NCBI GenBank assembly: GCA_034698045.1
Contig: JAQGAU010000894.1
Span: forward strand, 1 to 22,850
Direction of reading: 5' to 3'
DNA length: 22,850 bases
From: Paramacrobiotus richtersi
Taxonomy: Eukaryota; Tardigrada; Eutardigrada; Parachela; Macrobiotidae
A model generated the notes under the pieces. That model had not been told where the DNA came from and made no database searches. It saw nothing but the letters and a program-made list of their open reading frames with translations. The position numbers and the translations under genes were made by a program. This document shows, one piece after another, positions 9,591 to 20,384 of this stretch; the stretch's first letter is position 1; every line of letters starts with the position of its first letter.

Positions 9591-9850
9591 TGACTATAAT
9601 TACAAGCAGCGGCAGCGCAGGGGTCGGACGAACTTGCGCATAAAAAAATTTGCCCGGTGACCAGGCGAGCCCGGAACCGGCGAGCCTGGTGTGGGCGAAC
9701 GATGTTTGGTTTTTGCGACCTTTTTCCATGGTTTTATCAAGATTTTTACTTTTGGCGGGACAATTCTGCAAATTGTTGACTTAAGGACCGGTCTACGCCC
9801 CACCCCTTGGCCGGACCTCGCGTCGCCTCTGGACACAACTCAGCATTATT
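9591..9850. other. GC-rich stretch without clear gene
   Basis: GC-rich, with an imperfect inverted repeat at about 9660-9692 (ACCAGGC...GCCTGGT, flanking two GGCGAGCC-like words). Two overlapping minus ORFs of 64 and 78 codons are Pro/Arg-rich and not persuasive. It could be a 5' UTR or CpG-rich region of the minus-strand gene. Confidence 0.3.
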
Positions 9851-9994
9851 GACAAGGAATATGTTAAAGACGTTATTATTGACGGGAGTAGCATGAGATA
9901 AAGGAATTAAACGAATACTTGGATCTTGCAGTTTCTTGCTGGTGCCATTTCCAGAAATCTGTTTAGAACATCTGCATGTAAGTCGTGGGATATA

Positions 9995-11545
9995 GAGTGT
10001 GTCTTGAAATTGTGTTATGACGGTCGCTATAACGCAAATCGCATATGTTAGCGTCCTGAAATGCTACGTTATGGCATATGTGGTCGCATAACGCATGGCG
10101 ATCACATATCAACGCGTCCGTAAACTGCCACAATGCGATCACATACATCCGTGTCCGTAAATTCAATCTGAGAACAACATATGCGATCCTGTCAGTAACG
10201 TATGCGATCACATACCAGAAAGCCCCAGTGTCCGCAAATATCGTCATTACGTATGTTATTTCAGATATGATTTCCATGCAGCTCGGAGCAGTATGGAAAT
10301 AATGTTTTCCAGTTTCTTCCCGAGCATTCTCGATTTCTCCCTGCCATGGTTTGGAATTGTTGTTGGAGTTTTTGATTATTGCATAACGACAGCTAGATTT
10401 GCCATCAAATTCTCGTTTGAAATCTGCAGGAAAGCTGTTTAAGAAATTTCAGTGGGCAGTCTCCGGATTTGCGCTTGTATCTCAAACGCTTAGCCATCCG
10501 TTTTCAAAAATTCTCGTTATTTGCGAGAGGTATTGTTTTTCAGCATACGGTTGCATACCAAGTAATAAACTGATAGTGATTTAGGTTCTAATGTTCGGTT
10601 GTTTATCTGATTGCTTTTTAACCGTTTTATGGTTTAGCGTTCTGATTTTTTTTGGCTTGCTTTTATTTCGCTACCCCCAACGGCTCTAACCTAACACTGT
10701 TAAACAAGTTCGAATATGGAATAAATTCTGAGGCAATCTCAATGGGTGTGAAACAATCATAAATAATCGGGAAGTTTTTATTAAATTATTATTAATATTA
10801 ATTAGTTTTTGTTATTAATTATTTAGTAAAAGTCACAATTTTCCTGCTCTGGGTACCTGAGGCAGCCGCTTTGGGTGACTGATGCAACCGCATTGGGTAC
10901 CGTGACAGCCAGTCTTGGCGGCAGTTGCCTGTTAAATATACCTGAAAACCACTAGCCTACAAAGTCCCTAGACTTATGCGCAGAAGGCTGTATCTGTTTT
11001 AACGTTTTCACGGATTGCTATTAATGCTAGTTCGAAGAAATTGTGCATACTGTATACGTGGTTTGAAGTATTTAAAAAAATCCAACCGATTTTTATTCAA
11101 ACGGAATTCAGAGCATTGTGGAAGTTTTCTGCTCATTCCAACCCAGAACAGGAACGTCAACAGTTTTGGTCACAAAATGGGAACTGGACACTGCCATGAA
11201 CGCGTCTTACAGTAGTACAAAACATACTGTAGTACAAAATAGTTTAAAAAAAGTAGTTCACAAACAGAGGTTTAAACAGAATGAAGTCCTTAAAGTAAAA
11301 ATTAACACTTTCAAAACGTAGGTAGGTTTCAGAAAAATCGCAGTGGGATGCCAGTTGTTTCAGGACACTAATGAACGTAAGATAGCGTATACAACCACAT
11401 TGGCATGGCATACGTTATCGTGTAACGAATGTGATGATACACGCAGTTTTCGAAACCAACCGGGACGTGTCCGTAAATTCGACCGCTACCGTCAAAACAG
11501 TTCAAACGTGATCACGATCGCGATGCTTGAGTTCAAGACACACTC
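9995..11545. mobile_element. candidate non-autonomous DNA transposon with 14-bp TIRs
   Basis: GAGTGTGTCTTGAA at 9995-10008 is the exact reverse complement of TTCAAGACACACTC at 11532-11545, 1.55 kb apart. Both ends carry subterminal repeats of one family: GTGTCCGTAAATTC occurs at 10151 and 11467, and GCGATCACAT- or CGATCACG-type words occur in both ends. The interior (10300-11340) is AT-rich with no transposase ORF. A target-site duplication is unclear; TA or ATA lies at both outer edges. It sits in what may be an intron of a minus-strand gene. The structure fits a MITE-like derivative, but the TIR is short. Confidence 0.45.
10046..10250. repeat. diverged subterminal repeats
   Basis: Alternating words ATGCGATCACATAC (10133, 10202; variant at 10095) and GTGTCCGTAAATTC-like (10051, 10114, 10151, 10229) recur at irregular 37-78 bp spacing, with some inverted GTATGTGATCGCAT-like versions. 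Confidence 0.6.
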
Positions 11546-11866
11546 ATAGTGAATTAGTAGTGCAAATTGTTCTGAAACTGGATGACAAAAGATTAACTGA
11601 ACTGATATTTACGCACAAAACACTGTTAAAAATGCTTTGTTAGTCCTGCAACTTCCGCGCAGTTTAATCTAAAGGTCACTTACGATCAATTGGTAATCGG
11701 ATATATTAGAAGTGCTAGGTGTCTCGCAGAAACACTGAGGTGAGATCGATCTCGAATTACAGAAAGTGCAAAAGGAAATGACAATAAAAAAACAGAGACC
11801 AGATAACAAAAATCATTATTATCGTAATATGGTACAAAATGGCAGTCAACAGGCTTACTGTCTTAC

Positions 11867-12161
11867 CGTGCATTGCCTGGATCCCCTTGCCACGTAGCCA
11901 GTTCCGCTTGGGGATATCAGGCGCTCACAGCTTCTCCACTTTCTTTTCCTCGCCGCCACCACACTACCACTCAATCCCTCCGCACTCCATCTGTACGTCC
12001 TTTTTTCAAACCGCGCCATCTGCCGGATCAAATCATCCACCAGCAAGGCTAGTTCATCGAGCGGCCCCTCGTGCGCAATAATCCGTCCGAATGACTTCAA
12101 ACTTTGATACAAATCCACACCGGCGGGGCGTGGTCTTTCCACTGCCTTCTCAAAAGAGTTC
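11867..12161 (-). CDS. minus-strand exon, unidentified helical protein
   Basis: A well-formed exon: the acceptor is CACGCTCCCCAATCAG (entry at 12161), the donor is ACG|GTAAGAC (11866), and one frame is open over all 295 nt. The product is charged and helical in its first half (NSFEKAVERPRPAGVDLYQS, then HEGPLDELALLVDDLIRQMA), then Arg/Lys/Ser-rich. The overlapping plus-strand ORF (11839-12081) is Ser/Pro-rich and reads as an antisense shadow. The next exon may be at 9590, across the TIR element, or may not lie in the window. No family is recognised. Confidence 0.5.
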
Positions 12162-12670
12162 CTGATTGGGGAGCGTGGCGGCGCCGTGGCAGCAGCTTAT
12201 TGTATTAGCGATGACAAGTATTTTGCTATATAGTACTCGCGATGACAAGTTTCGGAAAAATGAATTAAAAAATCAATTAAAAAAAAGGGAATTATCCCGA
12301 TTGGCCGGGAGTAAGTGGGAAGGGCAGCGGGGAGAATGCTCCGCCGTTGTGGAGTAAGTGGTAAAGAATGGTGCGTTAGGCGCCCGCTATTACGTAACGC
12401 CCGCTGGTGGCAGACATCAGGATACCGGTGAAGCTAGGCCAGGTCGATGAACGCTGAACTCAGAGCGTGGGAAAAAACACAGCCAATAAGACAATACAAC
12501 AAAGTGACGTTGGATGGCAGTGGGAGTAGGAGAAAAAAGACGAGTGCAGGGTGAACCCGTTTTCAACCAGTTGCTCTCGATTAACAGTAACAACTGTGCA
12601 GTGTCAAAGCAAAGCCAGTGACAACATATTTGTAGCTTTACTGTACTTTTATTAAAATTTTATTTAAAAA
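12162..12670. promoter_or_regulatory. probable divergent promoter region
   Basis: It lies between a minus-strand exon (12161) and a plus-strand start codon (12671). It holds a CCAAT box in forward orientation (12483-12487), a TATATAG word near 12227-12233, and a 12-bp direct repeat GCGATGACAAGT at 12208 and 12239 that brackets that word. Motif matches alone are weak evidence, and the minus-strand gene may have an earlier first exon. Confidence 0.3.
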
Positions 12671-13270
12671 ATGGAGCGTTTGGATGCCTTTTTGAACTCC
12701 CTGCGAGAACTTGAAGAGGGGTATATGACCGCTTATCGGGTTCGCATGATGTATCTCAAAAAGGAACTCCTGATCGACCCTGCTGGGGCAGACTGGTGTG
12801 GCAGCGTCAATGATGCTATCAGAGGAAAGATTCTAGAGTAAGTTCTGATGACAATGACATCAAGCAGTAGTTCTGCAGTACAGTAAAACTTGTATACTAC
12901 ATACACCTACGGTTAAGACGAAAGCATATTTAATATTAGGTGTATTTGCTAGTCACGATGTATTTACAGTCAACGGACGCGCCGGTTCAAAAAAAAAAAA
13001 CGTGTACTGTATGTAATTTGCGGGTATATTCATTATACGGTGTATGTAGCAGACAGATTTTACTGTATGATCTAAAGGGTATTGTCTATTAGCCGAACTG
13101 TGTTTTTCTATACGATGCTGCTCTAGATTGGAGCCTGGCCAGACTCCCCAGCACATGCTCGACGGTGTCGGGTCCAAATATCCATGGGAGGCGTATGAAC
13201 TGGACACGCTATTCGTGATCGCTTCCATTCTGGAGGCGACGCTGAACCGACGCCTTGGACGCGGCAATTG
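12671..13270 (+). CDS. first two exons of an unidentified gene
   Basis: Exon 1 starts at an ATG (12671) behind an in-frame TAA and ends at GA|GTAAGT (12837). Exon 2 is 13127-13270, after TGCTGCTCTAG, ending TTG|GTAATG. Phases match, giving 103 codons plus two bases. The protein opens with a helical segment (MERLDAFLNSLRELEEGYMT) and later has YELDTLFVIASILEATLNRR, typical of an alpha-helical soluble protein. I do not recognise it. Later candidate exons lie at 13895, 14399, 15801, 16728 and 17509, but I could not build one unbroken model. The TLK exons follow in the same orientation, so fusion to them is possible. Confidence 0.6.
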
Positions 13271-13894
13271 GTAATGGAATAATTCGCGTGTTTTATTTCT
13301 TTTATCAAAAAGACCGGCGTTTTTTCTTGATCGTTATCAGTGCCGGCGGCGTGTTTTGTATGAACGAAATATGTACATTTTCATATTATTAAGCACTTAT
13401 GCTATTTGCTGCTTTCTGCTGCACTTATGAATGCGGATTTTACTTCTTTATTGTAACCGAACTGTTTGCGCAGTTAAATAAACCGCCACGACAAGTGCTA
13501 TTTTCATTGAAGCACTTACATAACGTTTATTGCGCTGGTCTTTTAGTACGATATTAAGCAAATAAGAAAACGAAACGGGGCATGAATTCCCAAAATTGAA
13601 TAAGTATTGGATTATGGATTATGAACACAGAAGGATCAACATACATCTTTCCCCATTGCTCATAAATCGGCAACGCATTGTAATAGACCTTCTTCACCAG
13701 TTGGCAGAAATAACCACTTTCAACGTTAATAATGCACGTACAGCCTAGCCGATTCAACGAAAAGAAATAAACGAATTAAATTTATTGCATCGCCTTCTCG
13801 TGTGTATTGTTCCTAGTCAGATTTTGTATTTTTACACAGAAATTTGGCGAATTTATTGAGTTGCTATATTGGCATTTTTAATTCGTCGTCGCAG

Positions 13895-14007
13895 GTCATT
13901 TCCCTGTAGAGCGAGGCGGTCTCCTTTGCTTGCAAAATTGGCGTCTCAAATCTGACAAAGGAGAAGTGGGCTTTACAGACTTCTGGTGGAGATTTTATTG
14001 TATTGTC
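13895..14007 (+). CDS. candidate exon of the 12671 gene
   Basis: A T-rich acceptor (AATTCGTCGTCGCAG) precedes a frame that stays open to a TAG at 14101 (contains GGLLCLQNWRLKSDKGEVGF). A possible donor is GTAATG at 14008. Its entry phase does not match the exon ending at 13270 unless a small exon intervenes, for example near 13341. A second frame is open here too. Confidence 0.25.
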
Positions 14008-14398
14008 GTAATGAAATCGATTTTTGTCGTGCCTAATTTCATGTTCCTGTGGTTTGTCAATCTCACTCCATTAATATTTTATTCATTGGACCTTTTTGCA
14101 TAGTGCAGACGTGATGTAATCGGTTACAACAAACGATGCAAATTTGAGATGGACGGCGAATGAGCTACGCTGCTACAGGTAAGATTTTTATGCGAGCTGA
14201 TGATCTGCACGGTTTGGCGTATATGCATTGGCTGTGTCCCTGTATACGCACTTGCCTGATGGCTGTAATTAACATGGATAAAACCGATTGCGCCCCGATA
14301 AATGTATAAAAAGTTGTTTTGCCAGTTTACATCGATAATCCCCGATTTACATGGCACTTTTGCCTGTTAATTCTTCACACTGCTTTTGTCTGTTGCAG

Positions 14399-14905
14399 AT
14401 GCACGTTACGTAGTAGTATTTCTGGGGAGCCTGACGGATCGCGATTCAGGAGAGCTTTGCAGCGCTGAGAACTCATATGTACGCGAGGAAAAATGTTTCG
14501 ATCTTCCATGGAGTATGACTGACTTTTCTGTTAATGCAATGAGGGATTTTTCCTGCATAGACGCTGAAGTTAACGACCGACCAATGAAGAAAGACGAGAA
14601 TTCCGATGCACGAGAGTCAGAGAAGGATGTGGCCCGCAATGCAAAGGTTTCCCCTCCGAAAACGAAGAACGCTGTGCCCACTGGCGATGCCCAAAGAACC
14701 CATGCACTCGGTCCTCAAAAACTCATAGCAATGGAGATGATAAGGTGTGGTCATCGCCGGTGGATGTGCCGATGAAGAAGAGCGATTCCACGCCCGCTGC
14801 AACGGGGAGCTCGGAGCAGGTCGTGATTGGCAGCTTTTCCACTTCCCCTTCTCATGCAAGCTACCAGGATATGTACGCTCTTTGGGGGCGACGAGGAGGA
14901 TGGCT
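14399..14905 (+). CDS. exon with two overlapping long frames
   Basis: It has a strong acceptor (CTGCTTTTGTCTGTTGCAG) and a strong donor (GGCT|GTGAGT). One frame is open from the acceptor to 14775 (contains NDRPMKKDENSDARESEKDV). Another is open from about 14560 to the donor (contains SSPVDVPMKKSDSTPAATGS and STSPSHASYQDMYALWG). Neither spans the whole exon, so either an internal intron or an indel switches frame, or only one half is coding. Composition is Ser/Lys/Asp-rich and disordered. It might belong to the 12671 gene or to a TLK N-terminal region; there is no firm evidence for either. Confidence 0.35.
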
Positions 14906-15800
14906 GTGAGTTTCAGAACGTTATGCCTCTGACGCGAAGAAGCCTTTCGTTAAAAGCACAGAACGTACATCTGTAGAATACGCACAGTATGCGTAGCGCC
15001 GTATCGTTATAATAATAGCCTGCTGCAGCGACAGTGTGCTCTGGTTTGTTTGCAGGATTTCGGGAATAATCTGAAAATGCGCATCTTTATTCAAGATTAT
15101 TTTCTGGCACTTAACTGTCACAACGAGGGGGTGTAGAGGGATTTTATCCGAAAGTAAGTTCAACCATGCTGGGATGGAGCGGATATTTTGTTGACATCAT
15201 CGGATTCTTGGGAAAACCAGCGTTTAAGATTTTCAGTAAAGTTTTATATAAGTAAAATTATGCAGTAAAATTTCAGTTAAATTATGCTGCATTTAAATAA
15301 ATTTTGGGAAAATTGTAGAATTATTCAGCAAAATTTAAGTAAAATTATGCAGCATTTCAATAAATTTTCAGAAAATTTTAGTAAAAAATCCTTTTTATAA
15401 TACAAGTCATTATGGAATAAGGATGAAGAAATACCGCGTTTTATGAATGATTTTACGATAGAATGCTACTGTGAAATATTTTAGAAAATATAATTGCAAA
15501 AAAAATAAAATAAATAAATAACAATCAACTCGAAGAAGTTATAAATTTATCACAAAATGAACTAAAATAGTTAGCTAAATGACGGCTATTCTTCTGTGAT
15601 ATAGTGCAGTTTTTGCCACGTATATGAAATTAAATACCGAATTATTCGAAATTCAGAAATAAATTTAAGTCTATTCTTACCAAGAATTTTATATCAATTT
15701 TATGATTAAATTCGTTAAAATACTATTAGATTGTCGCTTGGACGTTGATCGCGATTAAATGTTTGGCTAATGCATTTTTTCCCTCTCGTTTCCGGTACAG
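14906..15800. other. AT-rich intronic or intergenic DNA with degenerate repeats
   Basis: From about 15240 to 15395 the sequence is a decayed repeat: AAGTAAAATTATGCAG occurs at 15250 and 15337, and GCATTTAAATAAATTTT-like at 15289 and 15352. No exon is seen between 14906 and 15800. Confidence 0.5.
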
Positions 15801-16892
15801 CAGGCACGGAGTATCCAGCACATGTCCCCATCCGCGGGTTCTCCCGAACATGGTATCCGTCAGCGTGGCTGCCGTACATAATCTGTTTGAGGACCAAAAC
15901 TGCACATACTACGATAAGAATGGAGTATTACGCAGTGGTATGGAATTCCAATCACGTATTGCCTGCTTTATTACCGTCTTTCGTCGAGATCAGTTCCTTC
16001 GAAGATTGGCGGGTGTCGTTTGCGCAATTGTTACAGCCCATACCCTTTCCCGGCGAGTGAGTGACGGTTTGACAAGCGTAGAACGGGTTGTATAAAAAAG
16101 ACCGATTTACAATACACGGCAATCGAGTTAGATGCCGGTCTGTTATTTTTCGCGTAACCATTTGTTTCATTGGTGTGATGGTTGAAAAAATGGAGATTTT
16201 TCGGAAAAAAAAGCGGAGAAATATGAAACATTGCGTAAAGTACGGTTATTGAATACTGACAAATAAAAAAAAAAAAACAGAAATAAAAATAACATAATGT
16301 AGAAAGCGTAAAAATAAAAATGAAACGAAGTAGATTTTTTTAAATATTTCAAATTACGCAACTAATTGTAGCAGTTCATTACCTAAATAGCTGGAAAATT
16401 CGGATTTGACATTCTGGATTAAAGATTAATTTTTTTTCGTGTAAAATTGAAAATATACAATACAGAAACATTATAGCTGGAAATTCGGATGTAATATTCA
16501 GAATTAAAAGTTCGGAATTTTTGTAAAATTCAAAAAATATTTTATACATATCACAGAAACATTCTTCTATTTACTAGGTACATTATGTAGTGCTAGTAGG
16601 CAACCGGAAACTCGGAGATTTTCGATCGCGGGATAGTGAATTGTGCCAGTATGAGTTACGTATGTATGTGTCCATTAACCGAACGATCTTTTTCTATAGA
16701 GCGATTGGAAGTGATCGTTTCACGCAGGAGTTTGCCAGTGTCATACGCAACATCGGGACGGATCCGCGGTGTGAAGTGCACTCGTGTGTGCTGGGCGTAC
16801 GGGAGCATAAGGATGGCTGGTTCCATCTGTATGCACCGGGCGGACCGGCTAGTAATATCGGCGAAAGCGAGGGACTGCTCTTTATCGACGTG
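15801..16892 (+). CDS. two candidate exons of the 12671 gene
   Basis: Exon a (15801-16056) follows a pyrimidine-rich acceptor (CTCGTTTCCGGTACAG) and ends at CGA|GTGAGT. Exon b starts at 16728 (after TTTCACGCAG) or at 16700, and ends GTG|GTACGT at 16892. Two frames of exon a are open throughout: one (contains VSVSVAAVHNLFEDQNCTYY) fits the 16728 entry, the other (contains EISSFEDWRVSFAQLLQPIP) fits the 16700 entry. Exon b is clear (contains FASVIRNIGTDPRCEVHSCV and REHKDGWFHLYAPGGP). No family is recognised. Exon b is the more reliable half. Confidence 0.45.
16388..16563. repeat. 86-bp tandem duplication in an intron
   Basis: TAGCTGGAAA-ATTCGGAT...CAGAAACATT occurs at 16388-16473 and again, with changes, at 16474-16563. 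Confidence 0.7.
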
Positions 16893-17508
16893 GTACGTTC
16901 CCTAATTAGATATTGTGGTTTGTGTAGTGAAATTACGCTCTGACTTGCGAATTTGTTTGCGATTATTCTGTATACCTAGGCCATAATGCCAAAAACATTT
17001 TTTGACGGTATGAAATCACCTCCCTTTGATAATAAATTATAAAATAATTTTTTTTAGTAAAGAAATGTCGAGATTTTCCATGGAGCACCATAACGTCAAA
17101 GCGCTTCCGGGTACGATTTATAAAGTTCGAAAAACTACATAGTTTTGCAGTGTGTTAGTAAACAGAACAGTTTTTACTATCTGTCTGATTTTTTATAATT
17201 TCATGGAAACTTTCTTCTCAGTTGTATTTCTTAATAATTTTTGTTTTACTCATTTTGTGCGCTGACGTTTCGTTTGCCGTAATTTAGCGTTGCTTTGTTG
17301 ACAAATTTTGCGTTACAACACTCGTTTACTGCTTGTTGACTGGTGGCACAAACAGCAACATCCGCCGCGCGTCAAAATGATCCTTGTGTGTACACACCCA
17401 GCACATAATTACGTAATGCCCTGATTAATGGTGTGTTGTCGTTATTACAGCTGCGGCGATTGATGGGGTGTTGTTGTCGACGCAAGAATTTTCCCATCAA
17501 CCAATGAG

Positions 17509-17661
17509 ACAGGGATCCGACCGCCCTGTCTGTTGATAGCCCTACGTGAGAACGACGCCTGTCGGGATACATTGTATACTATGCTGGAGCTGGATGTGGA
17601 GAATGATCGGGATTATCAGCTGCAGATTATCAGTACATTGAGAGTCTTATCCATATGTTGA
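17509..17661 (+). CDS. exon-like block ending in a stop, possible 3' end of the 12671 gene
   Basis: The frame contains LLIALRENDACRDTLYTMLE and DVENDRDYQLQIISTLRVLS and ends at TGA 17659-17661. It is helical and repeat-like in style, coding-like in codon choice. Entry could be at 17509 (phase 0, matching the exon ending at 16892) after a weak acceptor. If the stop is used, the upstream gene ends here and the TLK exons starting 110 bp later belong to another transcript. A GTACATTG donor at 17632 offers an alternative route onward, but its phase does not match the TLK exon. Confidence 0.35.
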   Translation, partial: TGIRPPCLLIALRENDACRDTLYTMLELDVENDRDYQLQIISTLRVLSIC

Positions 17662-17771
17662 CAGTTGAGAGTTTCGATGCTTATTCTGAACTTTCAGTAG
17701 TTTTTTTTTACGGTTCAGATTTTTCTAAATATTGCTGATTTGGCTGTTTGAAAATTAAAATGTGATTGTAG

Positions 17772-19600
17772 TTGGACTTGGTCGGATTATTGTCAAGAAG
17801 ATGAAATCCTGAAACTGCGCACCGCCCAGCTGAAGAAGGACGAGCAGGACTGTCAGGCAGAGATGGAAAACTTGGAGCGGGAACGACTGATCCACATCCG
17901 TAAGCTGAAGCGCATTTACAACGAGGATCACTCCTTGTTCAAACAATGCCCGGTGCTCAACAAACACTACCTACTTCTGTCGCTGATTGGGAAAGGCGGC
18001 TTCAGTGAGGTGCACAAGGCGTTTGATCTGGATGAGCAGCGGTATGTTGCTGTCAAGATTCATCAACTGATTAAAGAGTGGAAGGAGGAGAAGAAGGTTA
18101 ACTATTTCGAGTAAGTTTATTGTGCCAGTGCAGGAATTAAAATGGAAAAAAAAATGTTTGAATGAAATTTTGGTCTAATGAACGTTTCGCGATGAACAGT
18201 ATGGCGTGCCGTTCGTTCTGTTTTTGCCATTTCACTAAGATTTACCGTTAGTGTTCTTGCTCGAATGGGCACTAGTAAGCTAGCGAATGATAGAAATGAT
18301 ACGAATGTGTAGAAATGATCCATCATTTCAGCGTGATTGGTACTGTGTATCACTGTCTTGTTACTATTGTTCTGAGTTTATTCAGATGTGTAGTTTACTG
18401 CACAAATTTTTATTTTATGCATTTCTATCGTTCGCCGCTATGACAGGTGTGTATTAATTGAAAATTATTTGCGCTTTCGGCTTTTTATTTACGATTCATT
18501 TTATACGATTACTGTTGAATCGTTTGTTACTTATTGTTCTACGATTTTTTTTTTTGTTAACGATTTTGCATTTTCGTTCGTGAGCATACAGGTGTCATTT
18601 TAGAATATCGTAAAATATTTTGTGCCTGTTTTTAGTTATTCCAGCAGTTTCCTGCTGTCAACATACTGACAGCTAGCTGTCGCTATCCGCGGCTAGTCAA
18701 TCTTCAATTCTTTGTATTTTACAGACATGCTTTACGCGAATACCATGTGCACAAGAACCTGACCCATCCCCGTGTTGTCAAGCTGTACGATGTGTTCGAA
18801 ATTGACTCCAATTCGTAAGTGCAGTCCGTTGCGATCATCGACCTCCGAACCTCTCTGACTGGGTTGATTTGTCTAGTTTCGCCACGGTATTGGAGTATGT
18901 GGAAGGCAATGATCTGGATTTCTACTTGAAACAACAAAAGACCATTCCCGAGCGGGAAGCGCGGGGCATCATCTGCCAGGTGGTCAGTGCCTTGAAATAC
19001 TTCAACGAGCTCAAACCGCCCATTATACATTATGATCTGAAGCCAGGTAAGACGATGTACAGGAATGGTGACCTTTCGTAATAAGCGAATAGTTAATTAC
19101 CGTGGTTGTTTACATTCGTTCATGCTTGTAACACATTGTGATTGATTGGTGTTCATGGATTGTCATACAAATTATACATCTGTAGGAAACATCCTACCGG
19201 GCCACGGAAACGCTTCCGGTGAGATCAAAGTGACCGATTTCGGTCTGAGTAAAGTGTGCGATGACGAGCACTACGACAGCGACTGCGGCATGGACCTGAC
19301 GTCACAAGGCGCCGGCACCTACTGGTACCTGCCCCGGGAAGTGTTCCAGACCAGTGGCACACCCAAAATCTCCAGTAAAGTCGATGTGTGGAGTGTCGGG
19401 GTCATTTTCTATCAAATGCTCTACGGCAAAAAGGTCAGTTGTTGGAGTGCATTTTGCATGCTGCAGCGTGATAATATGCGAATGTTTTGCAGCCGTATGG
19501 TGATAAGCAATCTCAACGCGAAGTCCTGCAAAACTCCATTATATTAAATGCCAAGGATGTGGAGTTTCCCACCAAACCGACAATCTCTATAGAAGCCAAG
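17772..19600 (+). CDS. TLK: Tousled-like kinase, kinase-domain exons
   Basis: Five exons in matching phase: 17772-18110, 18725-18814, 18877-19046, 19186-19433 and 19493-19600 (about 318 residues). The protein starts in the TLK linker helix ([28 protein letters not shown]) and runs through the kinase. Visible motifs are the glycine loop GKGGFS, the VAIK-type lysine in YVAVKIHQL, the alpha-C Glu in [23 protein letters not shown], the catalytic loop [28 protein letters not shown], and [20 protein letters not shown]. The HYD form and the YWYLP segment are hallmarks of TLK. TLKs are nuclear kinases that phosphorylate the histone chaperone ASF1 during replication. The APE-like site reads LPREVF where animal TLKs have LPPECF. 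The last recognised residues are ISIEAK; the following helices (AFIRRCL...RIDV in relatives) are not found. The long N-terminal region with its dimerising coil is also not found upstream. Confidence 0.93.
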
Positions 19601-20384
19601 GTTTGAACGTCAATTTCGCTATTCTGTATAAGAAACCGTATCTCGTTCAACACTGGTCTGTGGACTGTTACTGCTTATATTTAGTTGCTTTTGGACAGTT
19701 TCCTTATGAGCGCATACGTCCGCATCAGTTATAACAGTGTGCAGTTTTGATAAAGTAACGTCTAGCATCACCGTGCACTAAAATCGCAGCCAAAAGGCTT
19801 AATTCATTTGCGGTGCTCATGAGGGTGGTGAATCAGTGCGGCGCTGACGTCACAAGGCGGAAAACCGAAATTTGAATAATCAATTAACATAATCTGACGG
19901 ATAATTGTGATAATAAAGCCTACTAGCAGTTCTCGCTAGTTAATATAAACAGTTCACAGTTGCGGTCCATTTGGCTAATTGAAACTGATTTAGAGTATAA
20001 GTAGATGTATGTGGTTCTATGTGTAGATTGAAGTACTGGATGTGAATATGAATACAATGCAGAACCGTTTTTTTCCCTCGTTATAAGCCGTACCATTCAT
20101 TTCTTTTTTCCCTAATATTGGCGCGTAGTCTGCATCACTCTTTGTTCTGCCGTGCACTATTATTAATTATTTGATAAACCCTTAACAAAAACACTTACAT
20201 TAGGACAATTAAAAACCTGCAGGCTAGTTACTGGCACACTTTGTTTGAAATTTCGTTTGTACCTTTTATGGGTCTATTTGCAAAACAAAAATTTAAGGAA
20301 ATTATGTTGATACTGTAGTATTTCTGCATCTGTGAGTGTGAGATCGTTGTAGCGCAATGACCTCATTCTTTTTGTTTACCGCAG
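19601..20384. other. presumed last TLK intron or downstream region
   Basis: The donor AAG|GTTTGA is weak. The stretch is AT-rich with no frame matching the TLK C-terminus. It contains a 16-bp exact copy of part of TLK exon 4 (19844-19859). Confidence 0.5.

Noticed and set aside
9107..9593. Plus-strand ORFs of 62-83 codons
   Set aside because: Ser/Leu-rich antisense shadows of charged helical minus-strand frames.
11839..12081. Plus-strand ORF rich in Ser and Pro
   Set aside because: The opposite strand has a full exon with good splice sites over the same bases.
18117..18353. Minus-strand ORF inside a TLK intron
   Set aside because: No splice sites or coding character; lies wholly in an AT-rich intron.
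19600..19760. Short frames after 19685 as the TLK C-terminus
   Set aside because: The readable peptides (for example LLLDSFLMSAYVRISYNSVQ) show no match to the conserved TLK ending, and the acceptor is not better than that at 20384.
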